Source: a virus. From it: DNA of 46,922 nt. Shown one piece after another: positions 7,944 to 17,667 of this stretch. Location: the IMG/VR virus record IMGVR_UViG_3300010388_000235, positions 1-46,922 of that record. One strand, 5' to 3'. The notes below the pieces were generated by a model. It saw only the letters and a list, made by a program, of their open reading frames with translations, was not told the DNA's origin and searched no databases. Every line of letters begins with the position of its first letter. Positions within the stretch are counted from its first letter, which is position 1. The position numbers were made by a program, and so were the translations under genes.

Positions 7944-10342
7944 TGGCAACAAAATATATCTTTCTACGTAGTGGAACAGTATGGCAAATACCTACTGATT
8001 ATGACCCAACAGTCGCAGCCACTTTTTGGTGTATTGGCGGCGGTGGCGGCGGTGGTAGAAGAACTAGTGGTACGGCAACAACTGGTGGCGGTGGCGGCGG
8101 TGGCGGCGCTCTATCTACATCATCAATTACACTAGTAGCTGGCGCACCTTTATTTTATTCAATTGGTGCTGCTGGTGCTGGTGCTTCGTCAAATTCTACT
8201 GATGGTGGAACTGGTGGCGACACTTGGATAAACTGGAATACTTCTACAAATACTTCTACAAATACTCCACCAACATCAACTGGAACTGGTATTCTTGCAA
8301 AAGGTGGTGCTGGTGGTAGTGGTGCTTCTAGCGGAAATGGTGGAGCAGGTGGCGCTGCTGCTAGTGGATTTGGTACTACAAAAACTAGTGGTGGCACTGG
8401 TGGAACAGCAACTTCTCATGGCGGCGGTGGCGGTGGCGCTGCTGGTAATGATTCTGGTAATGGTTCTAATGGCGGCGGCTCATCAAGTTACGGTGGCGGC
8501 GGTGGAGGTGGTATATTCAGTGGCGGCGGTACTTCTACATCAACGACAGGTGGTTTTGGCGGTCAAAGTCTTGCTGGCGCTTTTGCTTCTGGTGGTGCAG
8601 CTAATGCTAGTGGTGGTAGTGGTGCCGTAGGTGGCGGTGGCGGCGGTGGTGGTGGTTCTACTAACTCTACTACTGCTGGTAGTGGCGGCGCTGGTGGTGC
8701 TAATACAGCAACCTTTAGTACTATTAGTGGACAAATTGGACCGTCTGGTGGCGGTGGTGGCGGCGGCGGATCATTGACTGCTGCTACACAAGTCGGTGGT
8801 CAAGCTGATCTTGCTGGTTCTGGTGGCGGTGGTGGCGGTGGTTCTGCTGCTGCTGGTTCTAGTGCATCAAGTGGTGGCAGAGGTGGTGCTGGCGCAATTA
8901 TTGTACTTTACACAGTAAAACCAAGCGTAAAGACTGTTGTTCTTACTTCAGGTTCAACATGGACTGTTCCAAATGATTGGACCAATTCTGGTGCCAGTAT
9001 TATAGCAATAGGCGGTGGCGGCGGTGGTGCTCGTGCTGCTTTTGGTGGTGGCGCTGGTGGCGGTGGTGGCGGATTGTCTGCCGTTACTAATATGAATTTA
9101 TTTGGTGGACTATCAACAGGAAATACTCTTTACTATTCAATTGGTGCTGGTGGTTCTGGCGCAACTGCAAACAACACTTCTGGTGCTACTGGTGGTGATA
9201 CTTGGGTAAATAGAGTATCAGCATCAATACCTTCATCAGCTACTGATGGTGCTCTTGCAAAAGGTGGCGTTGGTGGTGCTGCTGGCACTGGTGGCGCTGG
9301 TGGCGCTGGTGGTGCTGCTGCATCTGGCGTAGGAACTATAAAGAAAAGTGGTGGTGCTGGTGGTAATGCTCAAGGAACAGCTTCGTTTAGTGGTTCTGGT
9401 GGTGGTTCTGCTGCATCTATTCTAAGTGATGGTGGTGCTGGCACTTCAGGAAGTATTAACTTATATGGTTATAATGGCGGTCAAGGTGGCGGCGTAAATG
9501 GTCCTGCAACTGGTCTGGCTGGATTACAAAGTGCTGGGGGTCTTGGATTTGATGGTAAACCACAAGGTACAAGTACTGGTGGTTTCGGTGCAACATTAAA
9601 CGCTGGTGGTGCTGGCGTAGCTGGTCCCGGCATAGAGTTCACAGCTACTATTGGTGGATCATCATATGGTTCTGGCGGTGGTGGTGCTGGCGGTGCTGTT
9701 AGTGGCGGCACTGGTAGTGCAGGTGCATTTATTGGCGGCGGCGGTGGCGGTGGCGGTGGTTCTGCTTCTGCTGGTACTAGTGGAAGTGGTGCTGCTGGTG
9801 CTGCTGGTGCTATTATCATTCAGTATATACCATATACATTACCACAATATACAGCAAATGGTTCAATAACATTGTATAATATCCAACAAGTATTTGGTGG
9901 TTCTACTCCTATCAGCTTAAGTGAATACTATGCTGGTGGTGTATACGTGTATGCTGGTGCTACTGGCACAAATGGTGCAATCCCAACAAGTGGAGCTATT
10001 AGCATTAGCAACTTCTATGGTGCATCTGCAACCCCACCACTATCAGTGAGCGCAACAAATGTTAGTGGTCAAAATCTTGGATTTCCACTATGTGGTTCGG
10101 TCTCTGGCTCAACATCTACTACAGTTACTGGCGGTGCCTCACCATTTACATATGCATGGTCACAGCTTTCTGGTGATTCGATGAGTATTAATAGTACTAC
10201 TGCACAAAATCCATCATTTTCAGCTACTGTATGTGATGGCGCTGGAATTGCAGCCGTATGGCAAGTTGTAGTGACAGATTCAAATAACAACACTGCATCT
10301 GATACAATTACAGTTGATCTTGATTACGTTTCTACACAATAA
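7943..10342 (+). CDS. Glycine-rich tail adhesin with two repeated modules
   Basis: A 799-residue protein. Two homologous modules follow each other: residues ~1-330 begin TKYIFLRSGTVWQIP and ~331-635 begin KTVVLTSGSTWTVPNDW. Each has a CIGGGGGGG or AIGGGGGGA strand followed by many poly-Gly blocks and ends GAGAIIVLY or GAAGAIIIQY. The poly-Gly layout is like phage tip adhesins that pack as polyglycine-II helices. Next comes a segment with YGASATPP, then a C-terminal Ig/PKD-like domain (SPFTYAWSQLSGDS, ending VTDSNNNTASDTITVDLDY). Likely a distal tail adhesin. The GGN-rich coding DNA is prone to recombination, which may vary host range. Confidence 0.75.
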   Translation: MATKYIFLRSGTVWQIPTDYDPTVAATFWCIGGGGGGGRRTSGTATTGGGGGGGGALSTSSITLVAGAPLFYSIGAAGAGASSNSTDGGTGGDTWINWNTSTNTSTNTPPTSTGTGILAKGGAGGSGASSGNGGAGGAAASGFGTTKTSGGTGGTATSHGGGGGGAAGNDSGNGSNGGGSSSYGGGGGGGIFSGGGTSTSTTGGFGGQSLAGAFASGGAANASGGSGAVGGGGGGGGGSTNSTTAGSGGAGGANTATFSTISGQIGPSGGGGGGGGSLTAATQVGGQADLAGSGGGGGGGSAAAGSSASSGGRGGAGAIIVLYTVKPSVKTVVLTSGSTWTVPNDWTNSGASIIAIGGGGGGARAAFGGGAGGGGGGLSAVTNMNLFGGLSTGNTLYYSIGAGGSGATANNTSGATGGDTWVNRVSASIPSSATDGALAKGGVGGAAGTGGAGGAGGAAASGVGTIKKSGGAGGNAQGTASFSGSGGGSAASILSDGGAGTSGSINLYGYNGGQGGGVNGPATGLAGLQSAGGLGFDGKPQGTSTGGFGATLNAGGAGVAGPGIEFTATIGGSSYGSGGGGAGGAVSGGTGSAGAFIGGGGGGGGGSASAGTSGSGAAGAAGAIIIQYIPYTLPQYTANGSITLYNIQQVFGGSTPISLSEYYAGGVYVYAGATGTNGAIPTSGAISISNFYGASATPPLSVSATNVSGQNLGFPLCGSVSGSTSTTVTGGASPFTYAWSQLSGDSMSINSTTAQNPSFSATVCDGAGIAAVWQVVVTDSNNNTASDTITVDLDYVSTQ

Positions 10343-10348
10343 TAAATA
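10341..10348 (+). promoter_or_regulatory. Possible T4-type late promoter (7/8)
   Basis: AATAAATA, one mismatch to TATAAATA, 21 bases before the gp13 ATG. It overlaps the stop codon of the adhesin gene. Confidence 0.35.
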
Positions 10349-10368
10349 CTAATAAACAAAGGTGTTAA

Positions 10369-11112
10369 ATGGCAGTACCAACAACAAGAAACGAATTCAA
10401 AGAGTATTGCTTACGCAAGCTAGGCAAACCTGTGATCGAAATCAACGTTGATGATGATCAGGTAGATGATCGTATTGATGAATCTCTTCGTTACTATTGG
10501 GACTATCACTTTGATGGTACTGAGAAAATTTACTATAAGCATCAAGTAACACAACAGAATATGACTGACAAATACATCACCATGCCAGAGAATATCATTG
10601 GTGCAGTGAGAGTGTTTCCTATTGCTGACCCTATGGTTCGCTCAGATGATCTATTCAACATTCGTTATCAGATTGCATTGAACGATCTATACACACTAAC
10701 TTCTGTTTCAATGGTTCCATATTATATGACCATGGAGCATCTTGCTCTTATTACAGAAATGCTTGTCGGTCAACAGCCAATTCGTTATAATAGACATAAG
10801 GACCGTCTATATGTCGATATGGATTGGGGTAAGATCAATGTCGGTGAATATCTTCTAGTTGAGGCATATGAAGTTATTGACCCTGATGAATGGACTGATG
10901 TTTGGGCTGATAGATGGCTTCAGAACTATGCTACTGCAAAGATCAAGTATCAGTGGGGATCAAACCTAACCAAGTTTAGTGGAATGTCATTGCCCGGCGG
11001 CGTACAGTTTAATGGTGAAAAGATTCTAGGTGACGCTCAGGCTGAAATCGAAAAGATGGAAGCAGAGATGATCAGTTCATATTCACTTCCGGTTTCAGAT
11101 ATGGTGGGATAA
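10369..11112 (+). CDS. gp13: Neck protein gp13 (head completion)
   Basis: A 247-residue head-completion/neck protein that, with gp14, forms the collar joining filled head to tail. The N-terminus TRNEFKEYCLRKLGKPVIEI followed by NVDDDQVDDRIDESLRYYWDYHFDGTEK is characteristic of T4-like gp13. The gene begins behind AAAGGTG and is followed 3 bases later by gp14, the same order as in T4. It is somewhat shorter than T4 gp13 (about 309 residues). Confidence 0.9.
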   Translation: MAVPTTRNEFKEYCLRKLGKPVIEINVDDDQVDDRIDESLRYYWDYHFDGTEKIYYKHQVTQQNMTDKYITMPENIIGAVRVFPIADPMVRSDDLFNIRYQIALNDLYTLTSVSMVPYYMTMEHLALITEMLVGQQPIRYNRHKDRLYVDMDWGKINVGEYLLVEAYEVIDPDEWTDVWADRWLQNYATAKIKYQWGSNLTKFSGMSLPGGVQFNGEKILGDAQAEIEKMEAEMISSYSLPVSDMVG

Positions 11113-11115
11113 TTC

Positions 11116-11781
11116 ATGCCAAGCGTATATTTCGACAACTTCAACAACTATGGCGAACAAGACCTTATCGAGTCTCTTGTTGTCGAATCCATCTCCATAT
11201 ATGGACACACTGTTTATTATCTTCCACGAACACTTGTGTCGAAGGATGATATTTACGGTGAAGACAAGCTTTCGACTTACACAGATATTTTTGAATTTGA
11301 TATGTACATCAAGTCATTTGATAGCTATGAAGGTGACGGCACATTTCTCTCTAAGTTCAATCTTGAAGTACGTGACAGCGCAACCTTCAGTATTGCACGT
11401 AGGTCATTTGGTAATGAGATTGCTTCTCAGCGTCCAGACATTCAAAGGCCACGTGAAGGCGACCTTGTATACTCTACTATGATGAAGAGAATGTTTGTCA
11501 TCAAGTTTGTCAACCCAAATGCTATTTTTTATCAGATGGGCGACCTTCAGATTTGGGATATTTCTTGTGATGTTTGGGAATACTCAAATGAGCGTTTTGA
11601 CACAGGTAATGCTGAGATTGATGCAATTGAACAACAATACTCTGTTGCCAATGTTACAGATGAGACAGCATATGAAGCAGCTATGCTTGATGTGTTTGCG
11701 ACCAATCAAGAGTTTCAACAAGAAGGCACTGGTATTCTTGACTGGTCAAATGTTGACCCTTTCAGCGGGGGTAATGTATAA
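11116..11781 (+). CDS. gp14: Neck protein gp14
   Basis: A 221-residue neck protein, partner of gp13 in closing the packaged head. The N-terminal pattern (VYFDNFNNYGEQDLIESLVVESI, given here as a family signature) and the FYQMGDLQIWDISCDVWEYS segment fit T4-like gp14. The gene sits between gp13 and gp15 as in T4. Its final A is shared with the gp15 ATG, indicating translational coupling. Confidence 0.9.
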   Translation: MPSVYFDNFNNYGEQDLIESLVVESISIYGHTVYYLPRTLVSKDDIYGEDKLSTYTDIFEFDMYIKSFDSYEGDGTFLSKFNLEVRDSATFSIARRSFGNEIASQRPDIQRPREGDLVYSTMMKRMFVIKFVNPNAIFYQMGDLQIWDISCDVWEYSNERFDTGNAEIDAIEQQYSVANVTDETAYEAAMLDVFATNQEFQQEGTGILDWSNVDPFSGGNV

Positions 11782-12839
11782 TGTTTGGTAACACTTTCGG
11801 TCATGGTACACTAAGAAAATATATCATTTACTTTGGTACACTATTCAATAACATTTGGATCAATCGTTACGATTCTAATGGTGCTCTAATTCAGAACATG
11901 AAGGTGCCATTGAACTATGGTCCTCGTGAAAAGTTTCTTGCACGTCTAGATGGCAATCCTGAATTGCAGCGACCTATTGCTATTCAACTTCCACGTATGT
12001 CATTCGAAGTTACAGGTATCACATATGATTCCAATAGAAAACTTCCTATGACAAATAAAATTACAACACCTGATCCAAATGATCCTACAGGCGTACTATA
12101 TCAGTACATGCCAGTGCCGTATAACATCGACATAACACTATCGATCATGGTCAAAAATGCTGAAGACGGCACATATATTGTAGAACAAATTCTACCATAC
12201 TTTAATCCAATGTGGTCTGCAACACTTAATCTTGTACCAGAGATGAATATCAAGCATGATATTCCTATCACATTAGACAACATTGTTTCTGAAGACACTT
12301 ATGAAGGCGACTTCCTGACACGCAGAGCAATTATATGGACTTTGAATTTCACTCTCAAAGGATATTTCTTTGGTCCATCAATCTCTGCAAATACTGGTAT
12401 TATCAAAGAAATCAATACAAATATCAGCATTCCACCGGGAAATGTTCTAATGGAATATGCAACACAAAACAATTCACCCGCACAGGTGAACTTGGATATA
12501 TTCCCTGCTCAGTATGCAAATGGACAACCTGCGTATTCAAACAATGCCATTTTTGAATATCGTATCAATAATGTTACCGGAGAGTTTATTACTACAGAAA
12601 AGATTACTGTAGATAATGACAACTTCATGTATCTGAAAGAAGGCAACACAACACATCTGAGAACTAGTGGAGTGTATGGAAATATTTCCAATAATGAATT
12701 GATATATGGAGAACAGTCAGGTGCCGTTGCTACCATAACAAAAATCAATAGAATACCCACATACAATTTGGCGAACACTGATGTAATTGCATCAAATAGT
12801 AACTACGGTTTCATTGTTAACTTATACGAGAATTACTAA
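11781..12839 (+). CDS. gp15: Tail sheath stabilizer/completion protein gp15
   Basis: A 352-residue protein that caps the tail and stabilises sheath and neck joining. The start (MFGNTFGHGTLRKYIIYFGTLFNNI) and RRAIIWTLNFTLKGYFFGP near residue 195 match gp15. It is longer than T4 gp15 (about 272 residues). The extra ~100 C-terminal residues after the core look like a small beta-rich extension (FEYRINNVTGEF and GVYGNISNNELIYGEQSGAV). It overlaps both neighbours by one base. Confidence 0.88.
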   Translation: MFGNTFGHGTLRKYIIYFGTLFNNIWINRYDSNGALIQNMKVPLNYGPREKFLARLDGNPELQRPIAIQLPRMSFEVTGITYDSNRKLPMTNKITTPDPNDPTGVLYQYMPVPYNIDITLSIMVKNAEDGTYIVEQILPYFNPMWSATLNLVPEMNIKHDIPITLDNIVSEDTYEGDFLTRRAIIWTLNFTLKGYFFGPSISANTGIIKEINTNISIPPGNVLMEYATQNNSPAQVNLDIFPAQYANGQPAYSNNAIFEYRINNVTGEFITTEKITVDNDNFMYLKEGNTTHLRTSGVYGNISNNELIYGEQSGAVATITKINRIPTYNLANTDVIASNSNYGFIVNLYENY

Positions 12840-13258
12840 TGTCAAAATACTTAGATGCCGCACTAGGGCTAAATCCAATGGCACAATTTGACGATAAGAA
12901 AGACCTTGTACCTGCCGTTGTTCAGACAGACAACGAACAGGTAGAGGGCGATATTGAGCAAGCTCGTGATAACTTATCGAATGCAATTGAACTTAGTCAG
13001 ACAGCGGTTCAAGACATGCTTTCGATTGCTCAACAGTCACAACATCCTAAAGCATATGAAGTGCTTAATTCAATGATCAAAACATATGCTGATATTAGCA
13101 TGGGTCTGGTCGATCTACAAGCCAAAAAAGCAAAGCTGGTGGCTAAGAAACCAGAAGGTGAAGGTCAGACAATTAATAATAATTTGTTTGTTGGTTCGAC
13201 TGCTGAACTTCAGCAAATGCTTGAAAACATGAAGAGTAAAGATGATGCTGCCGATTAA
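12839..13258 (+). CDS. gp16: Small terminase subunit gp16
   Basis: A 139-residue small terminase subunit that recognises DNA and regulates the large-subunit ATPase. The central helical segment (EQARDNLSNAIELSQTAVQD, then AYEVLNSMIKTYADISMGLVDLQAKK) is the coiled-coil oligomerisation core typical of gp16. It overlaps gp17 by 17 bases in another frame. The order gp15-gp16-gp17 is as in T4. Confidence 0.85.
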   Translation: MSKYLDAALGLNPMAQFDDKKDLVPAVVQTDNEQVEGDIEQARDNLSNAIELSQTAVQDMLSIAQQSQHPKAYEVLNSMIKTYADISMGLVDLQAKKAKLVAKKPEGEGQTINNNLFVGSTAELQQMLENMKSKDDAAD

Positions 13259-14870
13259 AGGCTATAATGGTAATCCATTACTAAAGAAGGCCAGAAGACA
13301 AATTCAATGGACTGCTGAAATGCTTCAGGAGTTCATCAAGTGTAAAGAAGACCCAATTTATTTTGCTGAAAAGTACATTCAAATTGTTCACGTTGACCGT
13401 GGTCTAATTCCTATTGCCTTGTATGATTATCAAAAAGAAATTATCACAAAGCTTATGAACAATCGTCGTGTTACGGTTGTTACCTCTAGACAGGCTGGTA
13501 AGACTACCACAGCGGCCACAATCATTCTACACTACATTCTGTTCAACGAGCACAAGACAGTTGCTCTCCTAGCTAACAAGGGTGATGCTGCACGTGAAAT
13601 CCTTGATCGTATCAAGCTATCATATGAAAGTCTTCCCGAATGGCTTCAGCAAGGCGTTGTGGAGTGGAATAAAGGCTCTATCGAACTAGAGAACGGTTGC
13701 AAGGTTCTTGCGGCTGCTACAAGCTCTTCAGCCATTCGTGGTAAGTCAATCTCACTTCTATACATCGATGAAGCTGCGTTCGTTGAAAATTGGGATGAGT
13801 TCTTCGCTTCAGTTTTCCCTACCATCTCATCTGGTGAAACAACAAAGATTCTCTTTACATCTACGCCAAATGGTCTAAACCACTTCTACAAGACATGCAA
13901 TGGCGCTAAGAATAATACCAATGGATATCAGTACGTTGAAGTGCCTTGGCAACGTGTTCCCGGTCGTGGTGAAGCATGGTACAAGGAAACCATCGCTGCT
14001 ATGGACTTCGATCTTGAGAAGTTTGCTCAGGAATTCGAATGTCAGTTCCTTGGTTCATCTGGTACCCTCATTTCAGGTGCGGTGCTCAAAACACTCGTAT
14101 CGCAGAATGCTCTAGCGTCACATGATGGATTGAATAAATACTATGATCCAGTAAGAGAACATAGTTACGTTATTGTTGTCGATGTGTCAAGAGGAAAAGG
14201 ACTAGATTATTCTGCTTTCCAAGTGATTGATGTTACCACAATGCCATACCAACAGGTATGCACGTACAAGAATAATATGGTAACACCCCTTGATTACAGC
14301 GGGACTATATATAGGACTTCGAAAGCATATAACAATGCTACGATACTAGTAGAAATTAATGATGTAGGCGCACAAGTTGCAGACTCATTATACTATGATT
14401 ATGAATGTGAGACAATAGTATATACTGAAAATGCTGGTGCAAGAGGAAAAAGAATATCAACGGGTTTCGGTAAAGGAAGCGGTATTGATAGAGGAATTCG
14501 AACAACAAAGACTGTTAAGGCAATCGGTTGTTCTATGCTCAAGCTTTTAGTCGAACAGCGTCAATTGATTATCAATGACCATGATACTATCCACGAATTG
14601 TCAAGATTCTCTAAGAAGGGTGTATCATATGAGGCTGAAGCTGGATGTAATGATGATCTTGTGATGGGTCTTGTTCTTTTTGCTTGGATGACTGATCAAC
14701 AGTACTTCAGAGAATTGACAGATATTAATACCTTAATGAAACTAAGAGATAAGTCGGAAGAAGAACTAGAAAACGATTTGGTACCATTTGGATTTATGGA
14801 CGATGGTCAACCAGATGACGAAATTATAGATTTGGTTCGAAATCCAGATCGCAATTTGATGTTCTTCTAA
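13242..14870 (+). CDS. gp17: Large terminase subunit gp17
   Basis: A 542-residue DNA-packaging motor and headful nuclease. N-terminal ATPase: Walker A SRQAGKTT (82-89), Walker B LLYIDEAAF (172-180, catalytic Glu 177), coupling motif TSTPN (206-210). C-terminal RNase H-like nuclease: IVVDVSRGKGLDYSAF with Asp 314, an acidic VEINDVG segment, and CNDDLVMGLVLFAW supplying the remaining metal ligands. An alternative ATG one codon later (13245) is equally possible. Slightly shorter than T4 gp17 (about 610). No intron is seen. Confidence 0.95.
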   Translation: MMLPIKGYNGNPLLKKARRQIQWTAEMLQEFIKCKEDPIYFAEKYIQIVHVDRGLIPIALYDYQKEIITKLMNNRRVTVVTSRQAGKTTTAATIILHYILFNEHKTVALLANKGDAAREILDRIKLSYESLPEWLQQGVVEWNKGSIELENGCKVLAAATSSSAIRGKSISLLYIDEAAFVENWDEFFASVFPTISSGETTKILFTSTPNGLNHFYKTCNGAKNNTNGYQYVEVPWQRVPGRGEAWYKETIAAMDFDLEKFAQEFECQFLGSSGTLISGAVLKTLVSQNALASHDGLNKYYDPVREHSYVIVVDVSRGKGLDYSAFQVIDVTTMPYQQVCTYKNNMVTPLDYSGTIYRTSKAYNNATILVEINDVGAQVADSLYYDYECETIVYTENAGARGKRISTGFGKGSGIDRGIRTTKTVKAIGCSMLKLLVEQRQLIINDHDTIHELSRFSKKGVSYEAEAGCNDDLVMGLVLFAWMTDQQYFRELTDINTLMKLRDKSEEELENDLVPFGFMDDGQPDDEIIDLVRNPDRNLMFF

Positions 14871-14881
14871 TTCTCTTATTT

Positions 14882-14889
14882 TATAAATA
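14882..14889 (+). promoter_or_regulatory. T4-type late promoter of gp18
   Basis: Exact TATAAATA in the 64-base gap between gp17 and gp18, 45 bases upstream of the sheath ATG. Such promoters are read by host RNA polymerase with gp55 and the DNA-loaded gp45 clamp; both genes are present in the window. Confidence 0.85.
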
Positions 14890-14934
14890 TATTCATGCAA
14901 TAGAACATGCAAAAATCTTTCAAAGGAGATATAA

Positions 14935-17073
14935 ATGGCCGTACAAAATTTTGGTTCAGGTGGTGGTTTTCAGACTAGTCCCGGCATCAATGTTTCAGAA
15001 ATTGATCTTACAACAGTTACTCCTTCTGTAGACACTACAGTTGGTGCTTTTGCTGGTGTATTTCGTTGGGGTCCAGTGGGCGTTCGCACACTCGTGACTT
15101 CAGAAAATGATCTAGTCGCTAAGTTTGGTAAACCAACTTCGATTAACCCAGAAACATTCTTCACCGCAGCAAACTTCCTATCATACTCAAACGCACTATA
15201 CATTAGTCGTGCTGCGAATTCAAGCGTTACTACATCAGCTATTGCTGTTGCTAATGCTGCCGCAGTTATTGGTGCAAACTCAATCTACACAGTCTTGAAC
15301 GTTTTTGACTTTGATACAAAATCAAACACAATCAATTCTTCAGAAGTTACTTATATCGCTCGTTGCCCGGGTGAATTGGGCAACAGCCTAAAGGTATCTG
15401 TATGTGACAACTCAAGTCAGTATACATCAAACGTTGCTCTAGTAGATGCAAACTTCACTACTGCAAACACAAAGTTTACCCTTTCTGTTGGTAGCACAGA
15501 AGGTGTTATTAATCTTTATAACCCTTCTATGACTAACTTCACTGGTAACACTCCAATTGTTCAGGCAACAACTACCGCAAATAAGTTTAACATTGGCGAT
15601 TATATTGTTGTTGGTGACAATAACATTGGTAAGCAGTCACTAAAAATTCTAAACAAGACAATTATTGTAAGCAACACTGCTGGTGTAAACACTGGTTCTG
15701 CTTCGATTACACTTAAGTTCGACCAACCATTGAAGCTATCTAGCGATATCAGTGTACAAAGCCTTAATCGTTATTGGGAATATTATTCACAATTTGATAG
15801 TGCTCCCGGTCGCTCATTGTTCGTTGAAGCTAACGGAAACACTGCTCTACAGACTACCTCTGCAACAGCACAGCAAGACGAACTTCATGTGGTTGTCGTT
15901 GATGAAGATGGTGGCTTCACTGGTTCACCCGGTGCCGTCCTAGAAACATTCTCAGGCGTATCACGTGCAACAGACGCTAAGCTATCAGATGGTTCTTCAA
16001 ACTACTACAAGAATGTTATCAATGATCGCTCACTATACATTTGGGCTGGTGCTGATCGTTTTGGTGCCGAATCAAACACTGCACTTAACATAACATCTTC
16101 AAACACTGTTGCAATTCCTGCACCACTAACATTGTCATTTGTCAATGGTAATGATGTAGATGAAGGCGAAGGCGCTTCAAGTGTTGCTTTCTCTGATATT
16201 GCAAGAGCATATGACTTGTTCAACTCACCAGAAGATTCTGATATCTCACTAGTGATTACTGGTAAGGCACGTGGTGGTGTAAATAAGGAACAGCTAGCAA
16301 ATTACGTAATCGACAATATTGTTGAAGTTCGTAAGGATTGTGTTGCATTTATTTCACCAGATTACAATGATGTTGTCAACAATGCACTTAATGCGGCTGA
16401 CGATGTTGTTGCATTCAGAAATTCTGTAAGATCAACATCATTCGCAGTTATGGATTCTGGTTACAAGTATCAGTATGACAAGTACAATGACGTATATCGT
16501 TATATCCCACTAAATGGTGATATCGCTGGTCTATGTGTTCGTACAGATGCTACACGTGATCCATGGTTCTCACCTGCTGGTTCAACACGTGGTCAGATTA
16601 AGAATGTAATTAGACTGCCATTCAATCCGAATAAAGCACAGAGAGACTTGCTTTACAGAAATGGTGTAAACCCTGTAATTTCACAGCAAGGTCAAGGAAC
16701 AATGCTATTTGGAGATAAAACTCTTCTAGCTAAGCCAAGTGCATTTGATCGCATCAACGTGCGTAGACTGTTCATTGTTCTTGAAAAGACAATCTCTATT
16801 GCTGCTCAGTCATCAATGTTCGAATTCAATGATGAATTCACACGTTCACAGTTTGTCAATCTTGTAGAGCCTTTCCTAAGAAATGTTCAAGGTCGTCGTG
16901 GTATCTACGACTTCAAGGTAGTATGTGATTCAACTAACAACACATCTGAAGTGATTGATGGCAATCGTTTTGTTGGTGACATTTATGTCAAGCCAGCACG
17001 TTCTATCAATTATATTCAACTTAACTTTGTGGCTGTTAGAAGTGGCATTGAATTCTCTGAGATTGTTGGCTAA
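14935..17073 (+). CDS. gp18: Tail sheath protein gp18
   Basis: A 712-residue contractile tail sheath subunit. N-terminal SPGINVSEIDLTTVTPSVDT, then GAFAGVFRWGPVG, is the hallmark of phage sheath proteins. The C-terminal half has the conserved core (VNPVISQQGQGTMLFGDKT, RINVRRLFIVLEKTI, and a terminal VDGNRFVGDIYVKPARSINYI-type strand) that forms the inter-subunit handshake. It has a strong AAAGGAGAT ribosome site and its own late promoter, as expected for an abundant protein. Length is close to T4 gp18 (about 659). Confidence 0.95.
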   Translation: MAVQNFGSGGGFQTSPGINVSEIDLTTVTPSVDTTVGAFAGVFRWGPVGVRTLVTSENDLVAKFGKPTSINPETFFTAANFLSYSNALYISRAANSSVTTSAIAVANAAAVIGANSIYTVLNVFDFDTKSNTINSSEVTYIARCPGELGNSLKVSVCDNSSQYTSNVALVDANFTTANTKFTLSVGSTEGVINLYNPSMTNFTGNTPIVQATTTANKFNIGDYIVVGDNNIGKQSLKILNKTIIVSNTAGVNTGSASITLKFDQPLKLSSDISVQSLNRYWEYYSQFDSAPGRSLFVEANGNTALQTTSATAQQDELHVVVVDEDGGFTGSPGAVLETFSGVSRATDAKLSDGSSNYYKNVINDRSLYIWAGADRFGAESNTALNITSSNTVAIPAPLTLSFVNGNDVDEGEGASSVAFSDIARAYDLFNSPEDSDISLVITGKARGGVNKEQLANYVIDNIVEVRKDCVAFISPDYNDVVNNALNAADDVVAFRNSVRSTSFAVMDSGYKYQYDKYNDVYRYIPLNGDIAGLCVRTDATRDPWFSPAGSTRGQIKNVIRLPFNPNKAQRDLLYRNGVNPVISQQGQGTMLFGDKTLLAKPSAFDRINVRRLFIVLEKTISIAAQSSMFEFNDEFTRSQFVNLVEPFLRNVQGRRGIYDFKVVCDSTNNTSEVIDGNRFVGDIYVKPARSINYIQLNFVAVRSGIEFSEIVG

Positions 17074-17079
17074 TAAATA
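17072..17079 (+). promoter_or_regulatory. Possible T4-type late promoter of gp19 (7/8)
   Basis: AATAAATA overlapping the gp18 stop region, 21 bases upstream of the gp19 ATG. One mismatch to TATAAATA; chance occurrence in a TAATAAATAA stop context is possible. Confidence 0.4.
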
Positions 17080-17100
17080 AACTAAAGGAGAATAAAAGAC

Positions 17101-17646
17101 ATGTCATTTAACATTGATCGCTTCAAAGGTGCTTTGCCAAGTGGTGGTGCTCGTCCTACTCTTTTCAGAGTAGACCTAGCAACTCCATTTGACGGAGGAT
17201 TAAATACAATCACAGGATTTCTAGTCCAAGCAACATCATTGCCCGGTTCATCTATTGGTAATATTCCACTTCCTTATATGGGTCGTAAGGTAAATTTTGC
17301 TGGTGACAGAACATTTGATGCATGGGACGTGACAGTAATCAATGACGAAGACTTCCGTATTCGTGATGCTATGGAAACATGGCAGAGTAGGTTGAACTCG
17401 TTAGAAGAAAACATCAGTACCACAGTTGCTGCTCAATATAAAATTGATGCAACCGTACATCAATTCGGAAAAAATAATGCGGACGTTCCTATTCGCAGCT
17501 ATAATTACCGTGGTTTGTTCCCTGTAGAAATATCACCAATCGAACTAGACTGGAATTCTACTGATGAAATTGAAAGATTTAACGTAAGATTTATTTACGA
17601 TTATTATGAAGTATCCGGTACTACTGCACTCGGTGGTGTTGTTTAA
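17101..17646 (+). CDS. gp19: Tail tube protein gp19
   Basis: A 181-residue subunit of the inner tail tube through which DNA passes. The sequence (GGARPTLFRVDLATPF near the start, VQATSLPGSSIGNIPLPYMGRKV, DRTFDAWDVTVINDEDF) is typical of the T4 gp19 family. It follows the sheath gene directly, with an AAAGGAG ribosome site. Length is close to T4 gp19 (163). Confidence 0.93.
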   Translation: MSFNIDRFKGALPSGGARPTLFRVDLATPFDGGLNTITGFLVQATSLPGSSIGNIPLPYMGRKVNFAGDRTFDAWDVTVINDEDFRIRDAMETWQSRLNSLEENISTTVAAQYKIDATVHQFGKNNADVPIRSYNYRGLFPVEISPIELDWNSTDEIERFNVRFIYDYYEVSGTTALGGVV

Positions 17647-17667
17647 TTGATAGGAATATAAAATATT

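Noticed and set aside
9481-9819. Pro/Ala-rich minus-strand frame opposite the adhesin
   Set aside because: It is simply the reverse reading of GGN-rich glycine codons.
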